NCBI GenBank assembly: GCA_964428225.1 | Contig: CAYRXS010000296.1 | Span: forward strand, 1 to 7,709 | Source: JBFMCU01 sp964428225 | GTDB taxonomy: Bacteria > Planctomycetota > UBA1135 > GCA-002686595 | DNA: 7,709 bases | Reading direction: 5' to 3' | Part shown: piece after piece, positions 1-5,035 of the stretch | Position numbering within the stretch: position 1 is the first letter of the stretch | Layout: each line of letters opens with the position of its first letter | Program-made: the position numbers and the translations under genes | Notes under the pieces: generated by a model | Told to the model about the DNA's origin: nothing | Databases searched by the model: none | Seen by the model: only the letters and a program-made list of their open reading frames with translations

Positions 1-2
1 AG

Positions 3-3000
3 CTGGAGGTGTGCACCGCGCGCATGCAGCACCTGCCGCAGACGCACCGCGAGGCGCGGGACTGGCTCGCCGACAAGGCCGGGCTCCCTCCCCTCTCGAA
101 GTCCGGCCTGACGCTCGAAGAGATGGAGAAGATGGAGCGCGACCGCGAGGAGGCCGAGGTCGTGTTCCGCGTGCTGACGCGAGCGATCGACCTGTACCAC
201 GAGCGGCTCATGGAGAGCCCCGAGATCCTGGCGTGGGTCGAGAAGAAGTACGGCATCACCGCCGAGGACTGCGCGAACCTCCGGATCGGCTGGGCCGACG
301 TGCCGGGGATGTTCAACCGACTGCGGGACGACGGGTACGAGGAGCGCACGATCGCGGGGACGGGGCTGTTCTACTTCGACTCCGAGGAGCGGGCCTTCCC
401 GTTCTACAAGCGGCGCGTCGTCTTCCCCTACATCTCGCGCGGTCGGGTCGTCTACGCGATCGGCAGGCAGACCCCGTGGACGGATCAGGTCGAGCCGGAG
501 AGGGCGAAGTACAAGAAGCTGCCGACTCACAACGAACGCAACCGAACGTTCGTGTCGAGGGCCATCGACAACTCCGTGCTCTGGGGGGAGGACATCCTGC
601 TCGCCCGGCCGCCGAAGGTCATCCTGACGGAGGGGATCACCGACGCGATCGCCGCATGGCGGCTGGGTCTCCCCGTGATTTCCCCCGTGACCGTCAGGCT
701 CAAGGGGGACGACGTTGAGAGGATCGTCCGCAGGTTGCGGGGGGTCGAGGCCGTGTACTTCGTCTACGACAACGAGCTGAGCGGTGTCGGCCTCGACGGC
801 GCGATGCAGACCGCGGCGATCCTCCAGCGGGAGGGGATCGGGTGCCGGATCGCGACGATCCCTCTGGGTGTCAGCCAGGAAGCGGCGAGATCGGAGCTGC
901 GCGAGATCCTCGGAGAGGACGAGTTCCGCAGCGTTCTCGGGGCACCGCCGAACCGGCGCCGGAAGAAGATCGAGGCGGTCATCGGCGAGGAGAAGGAGAA
1001 GGTCGACTACGCCCTGGACCTGCTCGACCGCGGCAAGATCGACCTGTGCGAGTGGGTCCTCTCGACGGGCGCCGACCGCGACGATCTCCGCAAGATTCTC
1101 CTCGCCGCGCGCAGCCCCGTCCAGGTCTCCATCGACGCGGTGAGGTTGTCTGAAGACGCGGGGAGCGCGGCGAAGGTGGACGCGGTCGAGCCGATCCTCC
1201 GGCAGATCACGGCGATGAAGCCGGGCGAGCTGGAGGACGCGCTGCGGAGGCTCAAGCATAGGACCGGGCTCTCCCTCTCTCTCCTCCGGCGCGAGACGGC
1301 CCGCGTGCGGAAGGAGGAAAGGAAGAAGAGGAAGGAGCGAGTCGTGGCCGGCGGGGCGACGAGCGCGCCGGCGGGGTCGCTCCGCGAGCTGATCCAGAAC
1401 GAGCTACTCGCGGCGCGCAACGCCGGGGAGGCGGCGAGCTGGGAAAGGATCGCGGAGCTTTCCTACGGCTGGTTCGGGCAGCGCGGCGCGATGTTCTTCC
1501 GGGCGCGCGACGGCTCGCCCTTCATGTTCTGGGAGGACGAGCTGTGGTATATGGCGTCGCAGTTCACCGGCAGCCGGCAGCGGTACGTCGGCATGATGCA
1601 GCGGCACTCCGGCCTCGTTCCGACGACCAGCGCGACCAAGACCTTCTACTCGACGCTCGCGGCCCTGGCCGCCGACCGCGGCGAGATCCGCGACGAGTTC
1701 TCCTGGCTCCACACCGACATCCGCAGCCGGCACATCTGGCTCATCTCGAACACCGAGGACAACTCAATCATCCGCGTCTCGTCCGAGGGGGTCGACGTCG
1801 TGCCGAACGGCGCGAACGAGGACGCCGTGATCCTGCGGGGGGACGACAAGTTTCACCCGTTCGTCCTCGACGAGCACGCCGACCACGCGCGGCTCAGGGA
1901 CATGCTCTCGTCGCTGATCGGGAACTACCTCGCCTGCCCCTGGGAGCAACGGGCGATCCTCCTCGACTGGGTGTGCGCCGTCTTCTTGATCCAGTTCAGC
2001 GGCACGCGGCCGATGGCGCGGTTCGAGGGGCCCGCCGGCAGCGGCAAGACGTTCGCGGCGAAGGCGATCACCACGCTCATCTACGGGCACGAGGCGCAGA
2101 AGAAGGCGACCGACGCCGCGAACTACGCCGACGCGAGCCGGAACCCGCTCCTCGCGCTCGACAACGTCGAGACCCAGAACACGACGGTCGCGCTGATCGA
2201 CTTCCTCCTGACCGCCGTGACCGGGATCACGAGGGAGAAGCGGGCGCGCGGCAGCGACTCGGGCACGGTCGCGGAGAAGCCTCTCTGCATGATCCTCTCG
2301 ACCGGAGTCGAGCCGCTCGGCGGAGAGTTCGAGGAGGTCATGTCGCGCAGCCTGATCTTCGAGTTCGACGCGACCTACCAGCAGGCCGCGTTCCTGGAGC
2401 CCCCCCTCCTCGCGGAGATCGCGGCGCAGCGCGACTACCTGATCTCCGCGATCCTGTTCAGGATCAGCAGCGTCTTCCGGCTGATGGAGAGGGAGGGGCA
2501 CGCGCGGGCCATGATGGCGCTGCGGAAGGAGCTGGGCCGGCACGAGAAGACCCGGTGCGACGAGTTCCTCGCTCTCATGTACCTGATGCGCGTCGCGGGG
2601 CACGCCGAGGAGGTCCACGACGGACTCCTCGACAACGCCGAGCCGGCGTTCGTCGCCTCGGTCCTGGGGCTGAACGAGATCAGCCGGCAGACCACCCGCG
2701 AGGCGAGCCCGGTCGGGATGCTCCTGACCGCCCTCTTCGCGGCGTTCCAGCGGGTGAACATCCCAGACGAGGAGTTCGGCCTCGCCGTGAGGTCCAGCAA
2801 GCGCCAGATCGAGGACGCCCGACCGACCGACCTCTTTGTCGCGATCCGGCGGGTCGCGAAGGACTACGGGCTGCCCTGTCCGTTCACCAACGCCGTGCAG
2901 TTCGGCAAGCGGCTGTCGAGCGCGATCCCGTCCCTCGCTGACGAGGGGTTCAACATCACGCGGCGAGTGGGGCACGGACGCCGGCCGCTCTACACGATCC

Positions 3001-3146
3001 GGTGGAGGCCCGAGTCGTCCAGGGAGCCGAGCGAGCACGACAAGATCGTCCAGGCCGTGACGGGCGAGGAGCTGTCGCTCCTGCAGTGGCAGTGGGAGGC
3101 CGGGAAGTCGAGGATCGAGACGGTCGACGAGGGGGGGGAGGAGTGA
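3..3146 (+). CDS. TOPRIM DNA primase fused to a P-loop ATPase/helicase, 5'-truncated
   Basis: Likely phage replication protein joining an RNA-primer-making TOPRIM domain to an ATPase that could unwind DNA at the fork. The frame is open to the window edge. The first residues resemble the segment that follows the zinc finger in DnaG-type primases (REARDWLADKAGL), so the true start and zinc finger probably lie upstream; GTG at 9 is the first possible start inside the window. Numbering from that GTG, the TOPRIM domain spans about 200-290, with E208 in LTEGITDA and D254/E256 in VYDNE, a DxE variant of the usual DxD. A basic, probably helical linker lies at 425-445. The ATPase covers about 650-800, with Walker A GPAGSGKT at 674-681 and a Walker B-like LLALDNVE ending at E721. 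The remaining C-terminal 250 residues are unassigned. It ends in a G8 run before GAGGAGTGA. The primase call is firm; the helicase superfamily (SF3/D5-like or other AAA+) is not settled. Confidence 0.85.
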   Translation: MEVCTARMQHLPQTHREARDWLADKAGLPPLSKSGLTLEEMEKMERDREEAEVVFRVLTRAIDLYHERLMESPEILAWVEKKYGITAEDCANLRIGWADVPGMFNRLRDDGYEERTIAGTGLFYFDSEERAFPFYKRRVVFPYISRGRVVYAIGRQTPWTDQVEPERAKYKKLPTHNERNRTFVSRAIDNSVLWGEDILLARPPKVILTEGITDAIAAWRLGLPVISPVTVRLKGDDVERIVRRLRGVEAVYFVYDNELSGVGLDGAMQTAAILQREGIGCRIATIPLGVSQEAARSELREILGEDEFRSVLGAPPNRRRKKIEAVIGEEKEKVDYALDLLDRGKIDLCEWVLSTGADRDDLRKILLAARSPVQVSIDAVRLSEDAGSAAKVDAVEPILRQITAMKPGELEDALRRLKHRTGLSLSLLRRETARVRKEERKKRKERVVAGGATSAPAGSLRELIQNELLAARNAGEAASWERIAELSYGWFGQRGAMFFRARDGSPFMFWEDELWYMASQFTGSRQRYVGMMQRHSGLVPTTSATKTFYSTLAALAADRGEIRDEFSWLHTDIRSRHIWLISNTEDNSIIRVSSEGVDVVPNGANEDAVILRGDDKFHPFVLDEHADHARLRDMLSSLIGNYLACPWEQRAILLDWVCAVFLIQFSGTRPMARFEGPAGSGKTFAAKAITTLIYGHEAQKKATDAANYADASRNPLLALDNVETQNTTVALIDFLLTAVTGITREKRARGSDSGTVAEKPLCMILSTGVEPLGGEFEEVMSRSLIFEFDATYQQAAFLEPPLLAEIAAQRDYLISAILFRISSVFRLMEREGHARAMMALRKELGRHEKTRCDEFLALMYLMRVAGHAEEVHDGLLDNAEPAFVASVLGLNEISRQTTREASPVGMLLTALFAAFQRVNIPDEEFGLAVRSSKRQIEDARPTDLFVAIRRVAKDYGLPCPFTNAVQFGKRLSSAIPSLADEGFNITRRVGHGRRPLYTIRWRPESSREPSEHDKIVQAVTGEELSLLQWQWEAGKSRIETVDEGGEE
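3131..3138 (+). repeat. G8 homopolymer at the end of the primase gene
   Basis: Eight consecutive G residues fall three codons before the primase stop. A slip of -1 here would bypass the TGA at 3144-3146 and continue in the frame that contains a GTG at 3143. It could be a length error in the assembly, a slippery site, or chance in a G-rich genome. Confidence 0.6.
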
Positions 3147-3209
3147 CCGCGCTCAGCAGCCGGACCCTCACGCGAGCGGGAGGGACCCGAGTGGAGTTCG
3201 GGATCTGTT

Positions 3210-3221
3210 GGGGGGGGGTTG
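3210..3221 (+). repeat. G9TTG repeat, copy 1
   Basis: The word GGGGGGGGGTTG is present here. It recurs exactly at 3461-3472 and in reverse complement at 3259-3270. Copy 1 and the inverted copy form a 12-base inverted repeat with a 37-base spacer. Confidence 0.7.
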
Positions 3222-3249
3222 GCCTGCCGGGAGGGGGGTGGGAGGAGGG
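3210..3249 (+). other. Possible G-quadruplex motif
   Basis: Five G runs of three or more lie close together on the + strand: 3210-3218, 3229-3231, 3233-3238, 3240-3242 and 3247-3249. The spacing meets the usual four-run rule if a ten-base first loop is allowed, and the last four runs meet it with loops of one to four bases. Folding is inferred from the pattern alone. Confidence 0.45.
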
Positions 3250-3264
3250 TTGTCCGGGCAACCC
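3247..3264 (+). terminator. Hairpin candidate GGGTTG/CAACCC
   Basis: GGGTTG at 3247-3252 pairs with CAACCC at 3259-3264 around the six-base loop TCCGGG. It lies about 100 bases after the primase stop. A run of Cs rather than Ts follows, so it is not a classical Rho-independent terminator. It could still stop or stabilise the primase transcript. Confidence 0.3.
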
Positions 3265-3270
3265 CCCCCC
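3259..3270 (-). repeat. G9TTG repeat, inverted copy
   Basis: CAACCCCCCCCC is the exact reverse complement of the 12-base words at 3210-3221 and 3461-3472. Its first six bases also form the right arm of the 3247-3264 hairpin, so two alternative pairings compete. Confidence 0.7.
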
Positions 3271-3315
3271 GCGTGAATCGACGCAAGCGACCCCCACAGG
3301 GCCACTTTATTTACT

Positions 3316-3325
3316 NNNNNNNNNN
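3316..3325. other. Assembly gap (10 Ns)
   Basis: Ten unknown bases, a conventional scaffold-gap filler, so the true distance may differ from ten. Homopolymer and hairpin sequence on both sides is a plausible reason for the break. Reading frames crossing this point cannot be trusted. Confidence 0.95.
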
Positions 3326-3374
3326 CGGGGTTTGCGCACGGGCTCGGGGACCCCCCGCCGAATCCTCGCCTGTC

Positions 3375-3399
3375 GGGGGGGTGAGCTCCCGGCCCCCCC
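3375..3399 (+). terminator. G7/C7 hairpin candidate
   Basis: Seven Gs at 3375-3381 can pair with seven Cs at 3393-3399 around an 11-base loop beginning TGAGCTCCC. The stem would be very stable, but no T run follows. It could be a terminator-like or structural element, or only a consequence of the G/C-tract composition. Confidence 0.3.
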
Positions 3400-3415
3400 C
3401 CACCCCCCTCCACCC
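3388..3415 (-). other. Possible G-quadruplex motif on the minus strand
   Basis: C runs at 3388-3390, 3393-3401, 3403-3408 and 3413-3415 give four closely spaced G runs on the minus strand, with an i-motif possible on the + strand. Predicted from the pattern only. Confidence 0.4.
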
Positions 3416-3460
3416 GCCTCCGCGCCGACGGAAGCCGCTGCGAGCCAACGGGTTACGAGC

Positions 3461-3472
3461 GGGGGGGGGTTG
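3461..3472 (+). repeat. G9TTG repeat, copy 2
   Basis: Second exact copy of GGGGGGGGGTTG. A shortened inverted partner, CAACCCCC, lies at 3489-3496, so 3465-3472 and 3489-3496 could form an 8-base-pair stem with a 16-base loop. The arrangement on this side of the gap resembles that around copy 1. Confidence 0.65.
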
Positions 3473-3480
3473 ATCCCGCA

Positions 3481-3513
3481 CCCCCCTCCAACCCCCACCA
3501 CCCTCCACCGCCC
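3481..3513 (-). other. Possible G-quadruplex motif at the start of the next gene
   Basis: C runs at 3481-3486, 3492-3496, 3501-3503 and 3511-3513 end one base before the ATG at 3515. They fill the place where a Shine-Dalgarno site would be expected, and a G-quadruplex could form on the template strand. Predicted from the pattern only. Confidence 0.35.
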
Positions 3514-3514
3514 G

Positions 3515-3847
3515 ATGACGGACGACATCGACAGGAAGGTCCGAGTCGCCAGGAGGGTGCGGCTGCTCCTGGAGCTGCTCCGCGACCCGGCGGCGAGGCT
3601 CTCGCGACACCAGCTGCTCGCGTCGAGGTGGAAGAAGGCGCGCGGCGCGGTCGAGGGAGAGATCGCCCCGCCGCACTCGACGGGGATCCTCTCCGCGATC
3701 GGCGACGCGATGGAGCCCGGCGGCGACGTGGAGGAGGCGACAAGGCTCGTGATCGAACACCTGCAGGCGGCGAGCACGCTGCCCGAGGCGAGGAGGGCCG
3801 CCGGGCTCTTCGACCAGAAGCCGGGGGGAGGTCCCCCGGAGGAGTGA
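3515..3847 (+). CDS. Hypothetical 110-residue protein
   Basis: I do not recognise this protein. Third codon positions are strongly G or C, as in the neighbouring genes, which supports coding. The N-terminal half is basic and probably helical (RVARRVRLLLELLRDP, then a segment ending SRWKKAR), which could suit nucleic-acid binding. The C-terminal half is more acidic and ends in a Gly/Pro-rich tail (KPGGGPPEE). There is no signal peptide or membrane segment. ATG at 3515 is chosen because the frame upstream runs into the G/C-tract region and no longer looks coding. This ATG lacks a Shine-Dalgarno site and has C runs directly before it. An in-frame GTG at 3557 has AGGAGG directly abutting it, too close to be a normal start. 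The gene ends 32 bases before the next one. Confidence 0.6.
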   Translation: MTDDIDRKVRVARRVRLLLELLRDPAARLSRHQLLASRWKKARGAVEGEIAPPHSTGILSAIGDAMEPGGDVEEATRLVIEHLQAASTLPEARRAAGLFDQKPGGGPPEE

Positions 3848-3865
3848 ACCGATGGATAGCAGAAC

Positions 3866-3871
3866 GAGGAG
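3866..3871 (+). promoter_or_regulatory. Ribosome binding site for the acidic-tail gene
   Basis: GAGGAG lies 8 bases before the ATG at 3880. It supports that start over the competing ATG at 3852 in another frame. Confidence 0.6.
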
Positions 3872-3879
3872 CAACAAGC

Positions 3880-4371
3880 ATGCAGAAGCATCCCCCGGGG
3901 ACCGAGGTCCTCGTCGACGGAACCAAGCGGATGACCGTGACCGGCGACGCCGGCGACGGGGCCGCGAAGCTGAGGAAGGCGGACGGGAAGCCGGCCGTCG
4001 TCCCGTGGCGGAGGCTGACCCCCGTGAACCCAAGCCCGAGCCCGAGCGCCGCCGAGGCAAGCGCCGACCCGACAAGCGGGGAGGGCGAGGGAAGTCCCCC
4101 GCAGGAGCCCCAGGACCCGCCCGACGAAGGCGGAGTACATTCCCCCGGAAGCGAATCGTCCGAAGGGGGGGGTGAGGAGCCGTCTACCGAGGGCCAGGAG
4201 GCCACGGGCGATCCCCCCGGGGACGAGGGCGGCTCGCAGGAGGGCGCGGGGGACCCTCCCCAGGAGCCGGGTCCGGGGAGCGACTCGGAGCCGGCGGAGA
4301 ACCCCTCCCCGGAGTCGGGTTCCCCGGAGTCTGGTGAGGAGTCCGCCGAGAATCCCGTTCCCCAGGGGTGA
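3880..4371 (+). CDS. Hypothetical protein with a small head and a long acidic Pro/Gly/Glu/Ser-rich tail
   Basis: The protein has 163 residues. Residues 1-50 look folded: a likely beta-rich segment (GTEVLVDGTKRMTVTG, then AVVPWRRLTPV) that could be a small SH3/KOW-like barrel, although this is a visual impression and not a recognised family. From about residue 51 to the end it is low-complexity and acidic, dominated by Pro, Gly, Glu, Ser and Asp, with loosely repeated units such as GDPP, AENP and PESG. It is almost certainly disordered. There is no signal peptide or membrane segment. ATG at 3880 follows a good ribosome site, and codons before the tail have the G/C-rich third positions of real genes here. 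A G8 run at 4165-4172 lies inside the tail and could slip. The stop is four bases before the parB-like start, so the two are probably co-translated. Function unknown. Confidence 0.65.
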   Translation: MQKHPPGTEVLVDGTKRMTVTGDAGDGAAKLRKADGKPAVVPWRRLTPVNPSPSPSAAEASADPTSGEGEGSPPQEPQDPPDEGGVHSPGSESSEGGGEEPSTEGQEATGDPPGDEGGSQEGAGDPPQEPGPGSDSEPAENPSPESGSPESGEESAENPVPQG

Positions 4372-4375
4372 CGCC

Positions 4376-5035
4376 ATGACCGACGAACCGTTCGAGCTGC
4401 CCGCGGAGGCGGAGGTCGTCAAGGTCGGGGGAATGGACCTGACCGAGCTGAGCGTCCTGGACTTGGCGGGGATGAAGTGGGAGGGCAACCCCCGCACGAT
4501 CTCCCCCCACGACGCCGACGCCCTGGCGCGGTCGCTCGAGCGGTTCGGCGTGCTGGAACCCGTCATCGTGAACCGCTCGTCGGGGAGGGTCGTCGGAGGC
4601 CACCAGCGGATCGACGCCGCGCAGGCCATCGGCAAGCCGACTCTCCCCGTCGTCCTGGTCAACCTCCCCGAGGGCGACGAGGAGGCGGCGAACGTCGCGC
4701 TGAACCGGATCAGCGGGGACTGGGACTGGGAGCGGCTCGCCGCGCTGCTCCGCGGTCTCCAGGACGGGGGGTTCGAGGACCTGTCGCTGACCGGGTTCGA
4801 GGAGCACGAGCTCGACCCGCTGCTCGCCGCGGACTGGAACCCGCCGGCGCCGACGCCGGGAGGGCTCGACGTCGACGGCGGAAGCCGGAGGCGCATCGAC
4901 CTGAGCGGCGAGCAGATCACCGCGTTCGAGCGGGTCCTCGCTCTCCTCCAGGCCGGGGAGGACGAGCTGCCCGACGACGGGGTGGTGGTCGCGATGCTCT
5001 GCGAGAGCTGGCTGGAGGCGAGGAGGGAGACGTGA
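4376..5035 (+). CDS. ParB/sulfiredoxin-fold domain protein, possible DpdA partner
   Basis: The 219-residue protein carries a ParB N-terminal-like (ParB/Srx) domain at about 25-120. Visible signatures are NPR at 38-40, followed by SLERFGVLEPVIVN, the nucleotide-site motif GGHQR at 74-78, and ALNRISGDW near 108-116. This version, common in phages and often beside DNA-modification genes, differs from chromosome-segregation ParB: no helix-turn-helix DNA-binding domain is evident. The C-terminal 100 residues are unassigned. Family members include CTP- or ATP-hydrolysing proteins and proteins annotated as nucleases; which activity applies here cannot be told. The start at 4376 follows a weak AGGGG site, four bases after the previous stop. 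Its stop overlaps the next start (GTGA, 5032-5035), so it should be made together with the DpdA-like protein. As I recall, bacterial DpdA requires a partner, DpdB, described as ParB- or DndB-like; an equivalent role here is inference. Confidence 0.8.
   Translation: MTDEPFELPAEAEVVKVGGMDLTELSVLDLAGMKWEGNPRTISPHDADALARSLERFGVLEPVIVNRSSGRVVGGHQRIDAAQAIGKPTLPVVLVNLPEGDEEAANVALNRISGDWDWERLAALLRGLQDGGFEDLSLTGFEEHELDPLLAADWNPPAPTPGGLDVDGGSRRRIDLSGEQITAFERVLALLQAGEDELPDDGVVVAMLCESWLEARRET
5021..5027 (+). promoter_or_regulatory. Ribosome binding site fixing the GTG start of the DpdA-like gene
   Basis: AGGAGGG ends 4 bases before GTG at 5032, inside the end of the upstream gene. The same frame is open far upstream (to 4477), but this site plus the GTGA overlap makes 5032 the most likely start. 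Confidence 0.7.

Larger units (their letters stand above)
3147..3514. other. G/C-tract-rich intergenic region without a convincing gene
   Basis: This 368-base interval separates the primase from the next gene and is interrupted by ten Ns. Translations in all frames give mostly Gly, Pro and Arg runs with no recognisable domain. It carries G or C runs of seven to nine bases at 3210-3218, 3262-3270, 3375-3381, 3393-3401 and 3461-3469, several possible hairpins, and one short AT-rich patch (CACTTTATTTACT, 3303-3315) just before the gap. No clear -35/-10 promoter is visible in the known bases. It is the only long non-coding stretch in the window, so a control region, terminator, origin or packaging-related site would most plausibly lie here; none is proven. 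Confidence 0.6.

Noticed and set aside
1544..2941. 465-codon + strand frame inside the primase
   Set aside because: It is an Arg/Pro/Gly-rich shifted-frame translation overlapping the real primase frame and has no motif of its own.
1764..3038. Minus-strand frame of 424 codons opposite the primase ATPase region
   Set aside because: Its composition is Arg/Glu/Val/Leu-rich, as expected for an antisense shadow, and the + strand here carries clear Walker motifs.
3002..3514. Upstream extension of the 3515 gene frame through the gap
   Set aside because: It depends on ten unknown bases, overlaps the primase end, and encodes Gly/Pro/Arg runs from the G/C tracts rather than protein-like sequence.
3852..4175. 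Arg-rich 107-residue frame starting at ATG 3852, with GGAGGAG 7 bases upstream
   Set aside because: It overlaps the acidic-tail gene in another frame and has the Arg/Gly-rich makeup typical of shifted frames in GC-rich DNA. The 3880 frame has better codon third positions and its own ribosome site. The good site at 3838-3844 is also just the Glu-Glu codons before the previous stop.
4376..5035. Reading the ParB-like protein as a plasmid partition gene
   Set aside because: No parA neighbour, no parS-like repeats and no evident helix-turn-helix. The domain pattern is the short ParB/Srx type common in phages.
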